DNA of 64,000 nt from Pantoea alfalfae (GCF_019880205.1 NZ_CP082292.1:2356001-2420000), one strand, 5' to 3'. Shown: positions 51,986 through 62,763, counted from the stretch's first letter. Notes: generated by a model from the sequence alone, not told the origin. Made by a program: numbers and translations.

Positions 51986-53031
51986 TCATACCTTGGAGAG
52001 TGGCCAGAGGCCGGGTGTCAGTAATGAAAATCGAGATGTCATCTTCACAGGAAGCCGCTTAGTGCCAGATTAAAAAATAATCCTTAAACAAAAAGCGCTT
52101 AAGCGTCTTGCTGCGAAAGGTTAACCGATCAGCAAAAGTTAAGTATAAAAAAGCAACACCGGGGACGTAAACGGGAAAAGGGAGGAATCTGACCTGGTAA
52201 ACAACGATCAGAAACATGATCAATTTTTTCCCGGCAAATTTAAGAAGGTGGGGTAAACCCAAGCTTTCCTTATGCCATCCCTGGTCGAAAAACCGTCGAA
52301 TTGAATTAAGCCAGTAACAGTGAGTTAATTACCCGGCAGTAAAAAATGACGCGTTATGCCCGATAAATTCTCATTATATTCTTTTAATTTCAATACTTTA
52401 TAACTTTAACGAAATTTCATAGCTACCGCACGAGTCAGGTAGATCCTGCCCGTGAGTCTGAAATTACAATCCATGTGTAAATATTAGCTGCGAGTTTACA
52501 GAAGATTGACAAAATTTCAACGGCCCACTTTCAGAAGAATTTAGTTAAGTAAAGTTTAACTAATTAAGTTAATACAAATAGGGGTTAGTTTTAAGCACGC
52601 GGTTAGGACTAATCTTAACAACATACGAAAGTATGAAGTTTTATTGCACATAAATAAGTTTTTTCTGAGACTGGCATTAAAATCACTCATGTTTTAAATG
52701 GTTCTGATTTAAGCCAAATCAAAAGACGTTCATGTTGTTCAGGCAGCCAGACTCAGCGTTTTGCGTCAGTCGGCTGCGCGGCAAATGCCTGATTATCAGA
52801 TGATTAAGCAGCTATGCGCCTGGCATGGCGCAGACAGAGAATGGATGGCGATTAAAACGCAATAAGCGAAGCGTTAACCAGGTCATGCCCGCTTTAAGAG
52901 CAGACTGATTAATTATGCTTTACCGGCTCGCTTAGTGAGCAGCTCACAGCCCCGACAGAGCATAAAAAAACCACGCCGTAGCGTGGTTTAGCGAGAGAGC
53001 GTGCCGCATTACTCCGGCACGATTAAGGCTA
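51986..53031. other. AT-rich intergenic region upstream of the T6SS
   Basis: 1046 bp without a convincing gene. 52265-52720 is very AT-rich (TTTAACTAATTAAGTTAATAC type) and is the likely T6SS promoter and H-NS target region. A 67-codon minus-strand frame at 52059-52262 lacks a ribosome site and family resemblance. At about 52735-52865 GC rises and an open plus-strand stretch (ending DREWMAIKTQ, stop near 52863) has coding-like character but no start; it may be a gene remnant. A terminator lies at 52964-52989. Confidence 0.5.
52964..52989 (-). terminator. Intrinsic terminator of the aldehyde dehydrogenase gene
   Basis: 9-bp stem AAACCACGC/GCGTGGTTT with a 4-nt loop (TACG on the minus strand), followed on the minus strand by a run of U residues (A-run 52964-52970 on plus). 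It starts 43 bp after the dehydrogenase stop. Confidence 0.85.
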
Positions 53032-54552
53032 TCAGAAGAAGCCCAGCGGTTCGATACTGTAGCTGACCAGCAGGTTTTTCGTCTGCTGATAGTGATCGAG
53101 CATCATTTTGTGGGTTTCACGGCCAATGCCCGACTTCTTGTAGCCGCCAAAGGCAGCGTGCGCCGGATAGAGGTGATAACAGTTCGTCCAGACGCGCCCC
53201 GCTTTGATCGCCCTGCCCACCCGATAGGCACGGTTGATATCACGGGTCCAGACGCCGGCACCCAGGCCATAAATCGAGTCGTTGGCGATACTGATCGCTT
53301 CCGCTTCATCTTTAAAGGTGGTGATGCCGATCACCGGGCCAAAGATCTCCTCCTGGAAAACCCGCATGCTGTTGTTGCCTTTCAGCAGGGTTGGCTGGAT
53401 GTAGTAGCCGCTGTTGAGTGAGTCATCCAGCTTCTCTACGCCGCCGCCCACCAGCACTTCGGCCCCCTCCTGCCGCGCCACTTCGAGATAAGAGAGAATT
53501 TTATCGAACTGTTGCTGCGACGCCTGCGCGCCTACCATGGTCTCGGTGTCCAGCGGGTCGCCGCGTTTGATGGTTTTTACCCGCTTCATTACGGCTGCCA
53601 TAAACGGCTCGTAGATCGACTCCTGCACCAGCGCACGCGATGGGCAGGTGCAGACTTCACCCTGATTCAGGAAGCCCAGTACCACGCCTTCGGCCGCTTT
53701 CTCAATAAAGCTCTCCTCCGCCTGCATGATGTCTTCAAAGAAGATGTTCGGTGACTTGCCGCCCAGCTCGACCGTCGAGGGGATCAGGCTTTTGGCTGCC
53801 AGCTCCAGAATATGCCCGCCAGTAGCGGTGGAGCCGGTAAAGGCGACCTTGGCGATACCGGGATGGGACGCCAGCGCTTCCCCCGCCTCTTTACCAAAGC
53901 CGTGCACCACGTTCAGCACACCCGGCGGCAGCAGATCTTTAATCAGATCGACAAAGATGGTGATCGACAGCGGCGTCTGTTCAGCCGGTTTAAGCACCAC
54001 GCAGTTCCCTGCTCCCAGCGCCGGAGCCAGTTTCCAGGCTGCCATCAACAGCGGGAAGTTCCAGGGGATAATCTGCGCCACCACGCCCAGCGGCTCATGG
54101 AAATGGTAGGCGGCGGTGAACTCATCAATCTCTGCCGCGCTGCCCTCCTGCGCTCGGACACAACCGGCAAAGTAGCGAAAGTGGTCGACCGCCAGCGGCA
54201 TATCGGCCGCCAGCGTTTCGCGCACCGGTTTACCGTTATCCCAGGTTTCATAGACCGCCATGGTCTCCAGATGCTGTTCCAGCCGATCGGCAATTTTCAG
54301 TAGCAGCAGTGAGCGTTGTTGTGGCGAGGTCTTGCCCCAGGCGTCCGCAGCAGCAGCAGCAGCGGCCACCGCGTTATCCACATCAGTAGCATCTGAGCGC
54401 GGGAACTCACCGGCCGCAGAGCCGTTTACCGGCGAGGTATTAGTAAAGTAGTTACCCTTCACTGGCGCGACGAATTCACCATTAATGAAGTTGCCATAAT
54501 TCTTCTGTAGCGTAATCAGAGAACCTTGTTCTCCGGGGGCAGCGTAACGCAT
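53032..54552 (-). CDS. aldB: NAD(P)-dependent aldehyde dehydrogenase AldB/ExaC-type
   Basis: 506 aa from the ATG at 54552, which has AGGAG 7 nt upstream; earlier in-frame ATGs have none or sit too close. It matches E. coli AldB closely in remembered sequence: [55 protein letters not shown] (catalytic Cys in the CTC segment) and [20 protein letters not shown]. It oxidises acetaldehyde and similar aldehydes to acids. It stands alone with its own terminator. A divergent gene begins 234 bp upstream. Confidence 0.92.
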   Translation of the reverse strand: MRYAAPGEQGSLITLQKNYGNFINGEFVAPVKGNYFTNTSPVNGSAAGEFPRSDATDVDNAVAAAAAAADAWGKTSPQQRSLLLLKIADRLEQHLETMAVYETWDNGKPVRETLAADMPLAVDHFRYFAGCVRAQEGSAAEIDEFTAAYHFHEPLGVVAQIIPWNFPLLMAAWKLAPALGAGNCVVLKPAEQTPLSITIFVDLIKDLLPPGVLNVVHGFGKEAGEALASHPGIAKVAFTGSTATGGHILELAAKSLIPSTVELGGKSPNIFFEDIMQAEESFIEKAAEGVVLGFLNQGEVCTCPSRALVQESIYEPFMAAVMKRVKTIKRGDPLDTETMVGAQASQQQFDKILSYLEVARQEGAEVLVGGGVEKLDDSLNSGYYIQPTLLKGNNSMRVFQEEIFGPVIGITTFKDEAEAISIANDSIYGLGAGVWTRDINRAYRVGRAIKAGRVWTNCYHLYPAHAAFGGYKKSGIGRETHKMMLDHYQQTKNLLVSYSIEPLGFF

Positions 54553-54785
54553 GATCATTCTCCTGACAGGTGACTGACGTAACAATGATTAAACTTATTA
54601 TTAACATGAAGGATCATTGTGAGCCTGTCAGGTCTGTTAACCGGAAACTGTGACCGCCCCGAAGGAATAGGCGTTTACGCTGCGCTTAGAGAAAATTCCG
54701 ACTTTTTCCCGAAAACGTAGTCAGAGAGAAACTTGTGCGGCACAAAGGGGGTCAACCTGAGGATGAATTCATTCTGGAGATAAGC
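54553..54785. promoter_or_regulatory. Divergent promoter region (aldB / methyltransferase)
   Basis: 233 bp between two divergent starts. The stretch holds ribosome sites for both genes (AGGAG near 54559 on minus, GGAG at 54776 on plus) and must hold both promoters. No clear operator was seen; a short AT-rich run at 54585-54612 is the best promoter candidate. Confidence 0.4.
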
Positions 54786-55349
54786 ATGCTGGCTTCAGCT
54801 TTTACCCAGATGCGCGCTAAAGCCAATTTCGTGCATCAGTTTATCCGCAATCCGCGCAAGATGGGCAGCATTACCCCCTCGTCAGAGGCGTTGTGCCGGA
54901 CGATGATTACATCGGTGAAATGGCCTGAAGCGTCGCGCATCGCGGAACTTGGTGCGGGCGATGGCGTACTGACCCGGCAGATACTGGCACAGATGGCGCC
55001 CGACGCCACCCTGGATGCCTTTGAAATCAGCACTTCGCTGGCAGGCAAGCTAACCGCGCTGGAGGATCCGCGCATGACCGTGCGCACCTGTTCTGCGGAG
55101 TATCTGAACGGCAACTATGACGTGATCTTCTCCGGCCTGCCGTTGTTATCCTTACCGCCCGAACTGCGTGAAGCCATTCTGCGGGCGGTCTATAACGCCC
55201 TCGGCCCGGACGGCGTTTTTATACAGTTTCAGTACACCTCGCTGACCCAGCCTGACCTGTCGCGGTACTTCACCTGGGAGCGCCAGCGGGTGCTGAAAAA
55301 TGTACCACCCGCCTGGGTTTACCGCTGCACGCGTCACTACGCGCCCTGA
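54786..55349 (+). CDS. Small SAM-dependent methyltransferase, PmtA-like
   Basis: 187 aa from the ATG at 54786, with GGAG 6 nt upstream; an earlier frame extension lacks a site. Motif I is AELGAGDGVLTRQIL, followed by the acidic DAFEIS end of strand 2 and NGNYDVIFSGLPLLSLPPEL as motif IV. The N-terminus (ANFVHQFIRNPRKMGSITPS) resembles phospholipid N-methyltransferases and rRNA adenine methylase-like enzymes. Substrate uncertain. Its 3' end overlaps the convergent amidotransferase gene by 13 bp. Confidence 0.82.
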   Translation: MLASAFTQMRAKANFVHQFIRNPRKMGSITPSSEALCRTMITSVKWPEASRIAELGAGDGVLTRQILAQMAPDATLDAFEISTSLAGKLTALEDPRMTVRTCSAEYLNGNYDVIFSGLPLLSLPPELREAILRAVYNALGPDGVFIQFQYTSLTQPDLSRYFTWERQRVLKNVPPAWVYRCTRHYAP

Positions 55350-56062
55350 GCACGCCCTACTGCCGGGCGCGTCTGTTGCCAGAAGGTCACCAGCAACTCA
55401 CGCGCCCAGTCTTTCCCTTCAATCTCGTTGGCCCCATCCTCTGTGCAGCCCGGCGGCGTACAGACACTCATGATGTGCCGTGAAAATTCGGGATGAAACT
55501 GTACCGAGAGCGCCTGCGGTGAATAACGCACAATCTGACAGCCATCGCGCGCAGAAGCGGCCAGTACCTGCGCCCCGGACGGCGCGCTGACGACCGACTG
55601 ACGATGCGACAGCCAGACGCTGAAGTCGGCGGGTAGCGTCTGCAGCAGCGGATCGCGCTGTGTCTGATCTGAGCAGCGAATGGGTAACAGACCGCGCTCC
55701 CAGCCGTTGGGATTGTCTGCCACTTCACCGCCCAGCGCATACGCCATCAGCTGATGGCCGTAGCACACACCGAGCAGCGGCAGACCATGATCAATCGCCG
55801 CTCTGATCCAGGCGGCGCTGCGTTCACTCCAGTCGGCGTGATCGGTGACCATTGCCCAGGAACCGCTGAGGATTGCGCCGGAAATCGTGTCAAAATCGGG
55901 TAACGCTTCGCCCAGATGAGGCCGCACAATCAGGTACTCATCGGGTTGGAGATTCAGTGCATCAATAAACCAGCGCGGCTGTTCACCAATCTCTGAAACG
56001 ACGTTTGCGGGTGGGACTTCAAGCTGAATTAACGCAAGGGGTAAGGCGGACGAATAGGTCAT
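55337..56062 (-). CDS. Class I glutamine amidotransferase-like protein
   Basis: 241 aa with the catalytic triad of class I amidotransferases: C100 in LLGVCYGHQLMAYALGGE, H190 and E192 in VQFHPEF. No synthetase partner is nearby, so it may be a stand-alone GMP-synthase-like amidotransferase or a gamma-glutamyl hydrolase acting on small substrates. It is convergent with the methyltransferase (13-bp overlap) and divergent from the EamA exporter. Confidence 0.85.
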   Translation of the reverse strand: MTYSSALPLALIQLEVPPANVVSEIGEQPRWFIDALNLQPDEYLIVRPHLGEALPDFDTISGAILSGSWAMVTDHADWSERSAAWIRAAIDHGLPLLGVCYGHQLMAYALGGEVADNPNGWERGLLPIRCSDQTQRDPLLQTLPADFSVWLSHRQSVVSAPSGAQVLAASARDGCQIVRYSPQALSVQFHPEFSRHIMSVCTPPGCTEDGANEIEGKDWARELLVTFWQQTRPAVGRAQGA

Positions 56063-56234
56063 ACCGAATCGGTTCCTTTAAGAAGTCATTTCGAATCAGT
56101 CTGCCAGCATCGCATCCGAAAGTCTCATCGGGCTGCACCGCCATCGCAGAAAATTTCTCACTGCGATTGGCTGGAGTACCGCAGTTCGTGCCATCATTAG
56201 CGGGCTAAGCAAAAATCATCAAAAGGATATTATC

Positions 56235-57119
56235 GTGGCTGTGCGGCATTTTTTTCTGATTCTGATGGTGGTTTCTATCTGGGCCTTCAACAACGTGGCG
56301 GTGAAATGGGGGCTGCTGGAACTGCCGCCGCTGTTTCTGACCTTTATGCGCTTTGTAGTCGTCGCCATCGTGCTGGTACCGTTCTGCCGCATTAACCGTC
56401 AGCAGTTGCCCTGGCTTTTGCTGCTGGCTTTCACCTTCGGTTTTATGCACTTCTCGCTGCTATTTGTCGGCCTGCGCTACACCGATGCCGGCACGGGCGC
56501 GATTGTAGTGCAGCTGGGCACACCGATTGCAATGTTGCTGGCAATGGTGGTACTGAAAGAGAAGCTGAAGCTGGTGCAGCTGCTGGGCATTATGATTTCG
56601 CTGAGCGGCGTGGTGGTGCTATCAGGCAGTCCGACGATTCCCTCGTGGTGGGTGCTCTGTCTGCTGTTGTGCAGCGCCACCGGCTGGGCCGTCAGTAACC
56701 TGATAGTGAAAAAGTCACCGCCGATTAAACCGCTGACCATGACCGGCTGGATTGCGTTTCTGGCGATTCCCATCGTCGGCGGCTCCAGTCTGGTGATGGA
56801 ATCCCATCAGCTTTATGCACTGCAGCATGCGGGCTGGCGCGGCTGGTTCGCCATTCTTTACAGCGCCATCGCCTCGTCGATTGTGGCCTATACGCTGTGG
56901 TATATGCTGCTGAAGAAATATAACGTCAATCTGATCATGCCCTATTCGCTGCTGACGCCGGTTTTATCGGTGGTGATGGGGATTGTCGTGCTGGGTGACA
57001 GCCTCAACAGCTTCAAGATTATCGGGGCCTCACTGGTGATCCTCGGCACGGCTATCGCGGTGCTCAACCTGCGAAACCTGCGGATGCATGCCCGCTTCCC
57101 GCGCCTGCGGCGACGTTGA
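56235..57119 (+). CDS. EamA/DMT-family inner-membrane exporter
   Basis: 294 aa with ten hydrophobic segments in two EamA repeats (about 5-135 and 145-285). Motifs include NNVAVKWGLLELPPLFLTFM and GLRYTDAGTGAIVVQLGTPI in repeat 1, and YNVNLIMPYSLLTPVLSVVM in repeat 2. These proteins export amino acids, metabolites or drugs; the substrate is not predictable. The C-terminus is basic (LRNLRMHARFPRLRRR). Start ATG or GTG at 56235 follows AAAAGGAT. Confidence 0.88.
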   Translation: MAVRHFFLILMVVSIWAFNNVAVKWGLLELPPLFLTFMRFVVVAIVLVPFCRINRQQLPWLLLLAFTFGFMHFSLLFVGLRYTDAGTGAIVVQLGTPIAMLLAMVVLKEKLKLVQLLGIMISLSGVVVLSGSPTIPSWWVLCLLLCSATGWAVSNLIVKKSPPIKPLTMTGWIAFLAIPIVGGSSLVMESHQLYALQHAGWRGWFAILYSAIASSIVAYTLWYMLLKKYNVNLIMPYSLLTPVLSVVMGIVVLGDSLNSFKIIGASLVILGTAIAVLNLRNLRMHARFPRLRRR

Positions 57120-57165
57120 TCCTGCGTGCTATGCTTGAGAAATCACCCCTTTCAGGAAGCACAAC

Positions 57166-58545
57166 ATGGACTCACAGCTTGCCGCCTCTCTCTGGCAGCA
57201 GATGCAGCAGGGATTGCGGGGTCGCGACGACGCCTTGCCTCTTCCTGCCTTCATTGATCGCGCCACCTTCGCTTCTGCTTTTGCCGTCAGTGAACTGGCG
57301 GCCACCAGCATCGGTCTGGCAACGCAGGCCACCGCCGCACTGATCGCCGCCTCCTGCCCTGAATATCGCTCTCCGCCTGTCGCCGTCAATGTGCGCCTGG
57401 CGTCACGCTGGTTCCAGCAGAGTTTTATCCCGCTTAACCGTGCGGCACCTGCGATGTGGGACGCGTTTGCCGGTGACTATCGCAGCCGCGATGGCTGGAT
57501 CCGCCTGCATACCAACGCCACACATCACCGGCTGGCGATGGAAAAGGTGCTGGGTACGCACGCCGATCGCGTGGCGCTGGCGCAGCAGGTGCAACAGTGG
57601 CAGGCCAGCGAACTGGAGCAGGCGATTATTGATGCCGGTGGCTGTGCCGCAGAAATGCGCAGCGCTGCCGCCTGGCAACGGCATCCGCAGGGCCAGGCCG
57701 TACAGCATGAATCGCTGTTTAGCTGGCAGACCACACAGCCTGCTCCTGCGCCGGACTGGCCGCTGGCCGAAGCGCGTCCGTTGCTGGGTATTAAAGTTCT
57801 GGATCTGACGCGGATTATCGCCGGGCCGGTCGCCACCCGTTTTCTGGCCAGTCTGGGCGCCAGCGTGCTGCGCATCGATCCGCCCGGCTGGCAGGAGCCG
57901 ACGCTGGATGAGGAGATAAGCTGCGGCAAGCGTCGCGCGGTGCTCGACCTGACGCAGCCCGCCGATCGCGATCGGTTTATCCGCCTGCTGCGTGAAGCGG
58001 ACGTGCTGGTGCATGGCTACCGGGCGGATGCGCTGGAACGCCTTGGATTTGATGCCCAGACGCTTCAGTCACTCTCGCCCGGTCTGGTTGATGCCGGTCT
58101 GAATGCATGGGGCTGGCAGGGTCCGTGGCGCAACCGCCGGGGTTTTGACAGTCTGGTGCAGATGGGATGCGGCATTGCTGAACGGGGCATGCAGTGGCAG
58201 CAGAGCGACAAACCGGTTCCGCTGCCGGTGCAGGCCCTGGATCATGCCACCGGTTATCTGCTGGCAGCCGCCGTGCTGGAAGGATTACGGCGACGCGTGA
58301 CGCAAGGAGAGGGCAGCCAGGTGCGGCTGTCGCTGGCACGCACCGCGTGGCTGTTGCAGCAGCATCCCACCGGTGAGCACGCGGGTTCCGGCATTGTGCC
58401 GCAGGTTAAGGATAACCTGCCCTGTTACGAGTTAACGCAGTGGGGGTTTGGGGTAAGGCTCAGGGCAGCCGCCTGGCTGCCCGGTACTCCAGAGCTCTGC
58501 GCAACACCGGGTTGTACGCCGGGCACGCACCCGGCGACGTGGTGA
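57166..58545 (+). CDS. Family III CoA transferase (CaiB/BaiF-like)
   Basis: 459 aa. The CaiB-type domain starts at about 205 with LLGIKVLDLTRIIAGPVATR, continues with FLASLGASVLRIDPPG, CGKRRAVLDL and GYRADALERLG, and has the likely catalytic D328 in GFDSLVQMGCG. Residues 1-200 form an N-terminal domain with LHTNATHHRLAMEKVLG. Family members move CoA between carboxylic acids; the substrate is unknown. It is preceded by AGGAAG and stands apart from the EamA gene by 46 bp, perhaps as an operon. It converges on ycdY with 1 bp between. Confidence 0.85.
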   Translation: MDSQLAASLWQQMQQGLRGRDDALPLPAFIDRATFASAFAVSELAATSIGLATQATAALIAASCPEYRSPPVAVNVRLASRWFQQSFIPLNRAAPAMWDAFAGDYRSRDGWIRLHTNATHHRLAMEKVLGTHADRVALAQQVQQWQASELEQAIIDAGGCAAEMRSAAAWQRHPQGQAVQHESLFSWQTTQPAPAPDWPLAEARPLLGIKVLDLTRIIAGPVATRFLASLGASVLRIDPPGWQEPTLDEEISCGKRRAVLDLTQPADRDRFIRLLREADVLVHGYRADALERLGFDAQTLQSLSPGLVDAGLNAWGWQGPWRNRRGFDSLVQMGCGIAERGMQWQQSDKPVPLPVQALDHATGYLLAAAVLEGLRRRVTQGEGSQVRLSLARTAWLLQQHPTGEHAGSGIVPQVKDNLPCYELTQWGFGVRLRAAAWLPGTPELCATPGCTPGTHPATW

Positions 58546-58546
58546 A

Positions 58547-59113
58547 TCAGGCGTCGGGCGTCTCTTCACTGCTCTCAAGCAGTTCGTTGTACATCGCCTG
58601 AATCGCCTCACGGCTCAGCATCGCGAGGGTGCGATAAAACGCGGTAGTCGCGTGTGCTTCCACTTTGCCCAGAAACGCACCGCACCACGGCAGCAGGTAC
58701 TCTTCAAACAGCGCCAGCTGCGCTGCGCTCTCATCTTCCGCTGACTGATCTTCCAGCCAGGACGCGGCCAGCAGCAGCACGCCAAAATGGTCAGCAGGCG
58801 CATCGCTCAGCGGCATGCCGCGTGAGGTTAAGAACGCACGTACTTCCGGTTCCGTTTTGCCTTCCGGCCACTGTGAGGCGTAAGGCGGCACATTACAGTC
58901 GCTGCCCACAAACAGCGCGTTGTAATCGGCGGCCAGCGCCTGCGGATCGCTGTTCTGTTGCAGACGGGTCAGTAGCTCATCCTGCTCCAGCGGCCACTGC
59001 GACTGCAGTTTGCCTTCACGCAGCAGTGTAAACAGCGGCACCAGCAGCGGGTCCTGCGGCTGACGATTAAACAGTGAGCCGATCACGCGGCACAGAATGG
59101 AAAACTCATTCAT
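58547..59113 (-). CDS. ycdY: TorD-family chaperone YcdY
   Basis: 188 aa helical protein of the TorD/DmsD family: ILCRVIGSLFNRQPQDPL at the start, and YNALFVGSDCNVPPYASQWP, the conserved substrate-pocket region, in the middle. YcdY is reported to help insert zinc into YcdX and supports swarming in E. coli. It sits directly downstream of ycdX (28 bp), as in E. coli. Confidence 0.9.
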   Translation of the reverse strand: MNEFSILCRVIGSLFNRQPQDPLLVPLFTLLREGKLQSQWPLEQDELLTRLQQNSDPQALAADYNALFVGSDCNVPPYASQWPEGKTEPEVRAFLTSRGMPLSDAPADHFGVLLLAASWLEDQSAEDESAAQLALFEEYLLPWCGAFLGKVEAHATTAFYRTLAMLSREAIQAMYNELLESSEETPDA

Positions 59114-59141
59114 GAGTCAGATTTCCTTGAGGCAAAATAAA

Positions 59142-59879
59142 TTAAAAGTCAGCCAGTTCAGCAATATGTTTGCCGCTACGCATTTCCAGAAAGTCGAGCA
59201 GGCGACGCGGCGTGACATTTAACACCCGATCCTCAGGAAAATCCACTTCGCGGGCAATCCGCAGGCAGTGATCGAAATGGCCGAGCGTAAACGCGGTGTG
59301 GGAATCGGAGCCGAATGCCAGGCGTCCACCGGCATCGCGCACGGCGGCGGCGATAGCGCGGCAGTTAGGTTCGCTGCCCGGACGCGAATGGGTAAAGGAG
59401 GAGTTGTTCAGCTCCAGCGCCACGTCGTAGTGCGCTGCGGCCTCGGCAATCGCCGGAATATCGACCGGGAATTTCGGGTTGCCCGGATGGCTGATAATAT
59501 GGACCAGTCCGCCCGCCATCGCGGCGATCATCGCGTCTGTGTGATGTTTCCGGTCGCGCGGCGCATAAACCGGCTCGTGAAAACCGGCGACGATTAAATC
59601 CAGCGCATCGAGCATCGGGCCGGAACAGTCGATTTCGCCCTGCTGATTTTTAATATTGGCTTCGATACCGCGCAGAATCCCTACGCCATCGATCACGCGC
59701 GGCCAGACGCGCATATTAATAAAGTGCCAGTAGTGCGGTGCGTCGGCCATATCGGGGCCGTGATCGGTAATGGCAAACAGTTTCAGGCCAGTTTGCTTCG
59801 CCTGGGTCACGTAGTCGTGCAGCGTGCTGTAAGCATGCGTGCTGGCGATGGTGTGCATATGCAGATCTACCGGATACAT
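59142..59879 (-). CDS. ycdX: PHP-domain phosphatase YcdX
   Basis: 245 aa, the E. coli length. PHP metal-binding motifs are visible: DLHMHTIAS at 5-13, [34 protein letters not shown], then [11 protein letters not shown] and FGSDSHTAF. It is a trinuclear zinc phosphatase. The order ghrA-ycdX-ycdY is conserved with E. coli. Confidence 0.93.
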   Translation of the reverse strand: MYPVDLHMHTIASTHAYSTLHDYVTQAKQTGLKLFAITDHGPDMADAPHYWHFINMRVWPRVIDGVGILRGIEANIKNQQGEIDCSGPMLDALDLIVAGFHEPVYAPRDRKHHTDAMIAAMAGGLVHIISHPGNPKFPVDIPAIAEAAAHYDVALELNNSSFTHSRPGSEPNCRAIAAAVRDAGGRLAFGSDSHTAFTLGHFDHCLRIAREVDFPEDRVLNVTPRRLLDFLEMRSGKHIAELADF

Positions 59880-59918
59880 CCTCTTCTCCTGCTGAGTGCC
59901 CCTGACGGGGCCGGTTCA

Positions 59919-60860
59919 TTAATAGCCGCGCTGACGATCAACCCTGCCCTGCGGCGGCTCGCCTGCCTGATCCTGGGTAATGGCGCGGGCGATGTAGTCG
60001 ATAGCTTCGTCGATCAAGGTTACCGCCGCATTATGGGGCGTAATCGTCACACGCGGATGTGACCATAACGGATGCGCTTCGGGCAGCGGTTCAACCTGAA
60101 ACACATCCAGCGCCGCCGCTTTCAGCTGCCCGCTATTGAGCGCGGCCAGCAGATCGTCTTCCACCACCTGCGCGCCACGTGCGATGTTGAGGAAGAACGC
60201 GCCGTGCGGTAGCTGCTGTAAAAAGGCGTGGTCAATAAGATTAATGGTCTCGTGCGTGCTCGGCAGCAGGTTGATCACCACCCGCGTCTCCTGCAGAAAG
60301 GCTGACAAGGCATCGCGTCCGGCAAAGCTGGTCACGCCGTCGATGGTTTTCGGTGAGCGGCTCCAGACGCGCAGCGGGAATCCCCAGGGTTTCAGGCTCT
60401 CCGCCACGCGCTGCCCCAGCACGCCCGCCCCCAGAATCCCGACGGTGAAACTTTCACGCGGGTAAGCAGGCAGCGGCTGCCAGCACTGTTGCTGCTGCTG
60501 AAGACGGTAGTCGTCAAAACGACGGAACCAGTTCAGTACGCTATGGACGGCATATTCCTGCATCTGGCGCGCCATCCCGGTATCTTCCAGCCGGTAGAGC
60601 GGCACGCTGTCGGGCAGCATCTCAGGGTGCTGCTGCAGCTGTTTCAGAATCTCATCAACGCCTGCACCCAGCGCAAAGACGCCGCGCAGTGTGGCGCGTC
60701 CCTGCAGCATCGCTGCGGGCGGTGAGCGGACCAGCGCATAATCAGCCGGGCCGTCGTCGCCCGGCTGCCAGGCACGCACCCGCGCCTGGGGCAGACGCTG
60801 TTGTAAACCGTTAATCCAGGCCGCTGCAGACTGCGACGGGTGATACCAGATGATCTCCAT
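59919..60860 (-). CDS. ghrA: Glyoxylate/hydroxypyruvate reductase A
   Basis: 313 aa from the ATG at 60860, preceded by AGGA; the longer open frame extends 80 residues of non-family sequence. It has the NAD(P) Rossmann motif [20 protein letters not shown], a VWSRSPK pocket, [14 protein letters not shown] and [14 protein letters not shown] of the D-hydroxyacid dehydrogenases, ending with [14 protein letters not shown] (catalytic His). It reduces glyoxylate and hydroxypyruvate and heads ghrA-ycdX-ycdY. Confidence 0.94.
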   Translation of the reverse strand: MEIIWYHPSQSAAAWINGLQQRLPQARVRAWQPGDDGPADYALVRSPPAAMLQGRATLRGVFALGAGVDEILKQLQQHPEMLPDSVPLYRLEDTGMARQMQEYAVHSVLNWFRRFDDYRLQQQQQCWQPLPAYPRESFTVGILGAGVLGQRVAESLKPWGFPLRVWSRSPKTIDGVTSFAGRDALSAFLQETRVVINLLPSTHETINLIDHAFLQQLPHGAFFLNIARGAQVVEDDLLAALNSGQLKAAALDVFQVEPLPEAHPLWSHPRVTITPHNAAVTLIDEAIDYIARAITQDQAGEPPQGRVDRQRGY

Positions 60861-61069
60861 CCTGCTCTCCTTTTTTCTTTCAGCGTCAGGGAAAAGCGAG
60901 GTGAGAGCAAGAAAAAACCCGCGTGAAAAAGCGGTTTTTCCCATAAAAATAATTCCCGTGGCTTCACATTTCCGGCTCGCTTCAGGGTGAAGTGGGCAGA
61001 TAAGGTCTAAAGTTGGTCCTGTGGTCAATGCGTTACGCGCGGCCGCATTTCGGACAAGGAGAAAAACCG

Positions 61070-62755
61070 ATGACAAAAATTGAGGTAAACGCCGACTCAC
61101 GGCGTCAGCGTTATGCGCCTTTTCTGCTCACGTTGCTGCTGAGCGTACCTGCTTTCACCGCCCATGCCGACGACAACAGCCGCATGCTGAATAATCAGCC
61201 GCAGCCGCCGGACGTGCGTTTAGGGCCGCTGTTTAATGCCGTGCAGCAGGCGAAGTTCTACCCCGATCAGAAGACCTTTGCCGATGCGGTGCCGAAATTT
61301 GATCCCGCGTCGATTCTTGCCGACTGGCAGATGCAGAAGAAACAGCGCAATTTCGATCTCAAACGTTTTGTTGACGCTAACTTTACGCTGCCCGCTGCGG
61401 GCGACAAATATGTGCCGCCCGCCGGCCAAAATCTGCGTGAGCACATTGATGGCCTGTGGCCAGTGTTGACCCGCACCACCAGCAGCGCTGGTCAGTATGA
61501 CTCGCTGCTGCCGCTGCCTAAGCCCTATGTGGTGCCAGGCGGGCGTTTCCGCGAAGTCTATTACTGGGACAGTTACTTCACCATGCTGGGGCTGGCCGAG
61601 AGCGGACACTGGGATAAAGTGCAGGATATGACGGATAACTTCGCCTCACTCCTCGACCGTTATGGCCACATCCCCAACGGCAACCGCAGCTACTACCTGA
61701 GCCGTTCACAGCCACCGTTCTTCAGCCTGATGGTCGATCTGCTGGCGACGCACGATAACGGCAAAGCCTATACCCGTTATCTGCCACAGCTGCAGAAAGA
61801 GTACGACTACTGGATGGCAGACAGCGATAACGTCGCGGCGGGTGCAGCCAGCAAGCGGGTGATTAAGCTGTCGGACGGCAGCCTGCTCAACCGCTACTGG
61901 GATGCGCGCGACGTGCCACGCACCGAATCCTGGATGGATGACATTGCCACCGCGCAGAAAGCGCCGCAGAGGAATAAAGCCGAACTCTACCGTGAGCTGC
62001 GTTCCGGTGCGGCGTCGGGCTGGGATTTCAGTTCGCGCTGGTTTACCGATGCGCATAACTTGTCGACAATCCGTACCACGCAACTGGCTCCGGTTGACCT
62101 CAACAGCCTGCTGTTCCATCTGGAGCAGACCCTGTCGAAAGGCTATCAGATGAACAAGCAGAGCGATCTGGCGAAGCAGTACGCCGATCGCGCAGAGAAG
62201 CGCCAGGCAGCGATCAACCGCTATCTGTGGGACAGCAAACAGAACTGGTATGCCGACTATGACTGGCAGAAAAAGCAGGTTCATCCGCAGCTGACGGCTG
62301 CCGCGCTGTTCCCGCTCTATCTGCAGGTCGCCAGCGATAAGCAGGCTGAAAGCACTGCCAGCGCGGTTGAAAAGCAGCTGCTGAAGCCCGGCGGTCTGGT
62401 GACTACCACCGTGAACAACGGCCAGCAGTGGGATGCCCCGAATGGCTGGGCCCCGCTGCAGTGGGTTGCCGTGGAAGGCCTGGAGCATTACAACCAGCCA
62501 AAACTGGCGAAAGAGGTAGGCTTACGCTTCCTGCAAAACGTCCAGATGACCTATGACCGTGAGCATAAGCTGGTGGAGAAATATGTCGTTGATGGCAAAA
62601 ATCTCGGCGGTGGCGGTGGCGGTGAGTATCCGCTGCAGGACGGCTTCGGCTGGACCAACGGCGTCACGCTGAAACTGCTCGATAAGTACTGCCCGAAAGA
62701 TAAAACCTGTAACAGCGCCCACGATATTCCTCAGGCGTCTGCCTCGCAAAACTGA
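61070..62755 (+). CDS. treA: Periplasmic trehalase
   Basis: 561 aa from the ATG at 61070, with AGGAG 7 nt upstream. A signal peptide ([16 protein letters not shown]) directs export. GH37 signatures are present: [15 protein letters not shown], the second signature [13 protein letters not shown], and the glycine-rich [19 protein letters not shown]. It splits trehalose into two glucoses in the periplasm under osmotic stress. It is divergent from ghrA (209 bp between) and followed by a hairpin terminator. Confidence 0.95.
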   Translation: MTKIEVNADSRRQRYAPFLLTLLLSVPAFTAHADDNSRMLNNQPQPPDVRLGPLFNAVQQAKFYPDQKTFADAVPKFDPASILADWQMQKKQRNFDLKRFVDANFTLPAAGDKYVPPAGQNLREHIDGLWPVLTRTTSSAGQYDSLLPLPKPYVVPGGRFREVYYWDSYFTMLGLAESGHWDKVQDMTDNFASLLDRYGHIPNGNRSYYLSRSQPPFFSLMVDLLATHDNGKAYTRYLPQLQKEYDYWMADSDNVAAGAASKRVIKLSDGSLLNRYWDARDVPRTESWMDDIATAQKAPQRNKAELYRELRSGAASGWDFSSRWFTDAHNLSTIRTTQLAPVDLNSLLFHLEQTLSKGYQMNKQSDLAKQYADRAEKRQAAINRYLWDSKQNWYADYDWQKKQVHPQLTAAALFPLYLQVASDKQAESTASAVEKQLLKPGGLVTTTVNNGQQWDAPNGWAPLQWVAVEGLEHYNQPKLAKEVGLRFLQNVQMTYDREHKLVEKYVVDGKNLGGGGGGEYPLQDGFGWTNGVTLKLLDKYCPKDKTCNSAHDIPQASASQN

Positions 62756-62763
62756 TCCACTCT

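Noticed and set aside
52059..52262. A 67-codon hydrophobic frame on the minus strand upstream of the T6SS
   Set aside because: No Shine-Dalgarno, AT-rich promoter DNA, and the composition (Phe/Leu/Lys) is what random AT-rich DNA would give.
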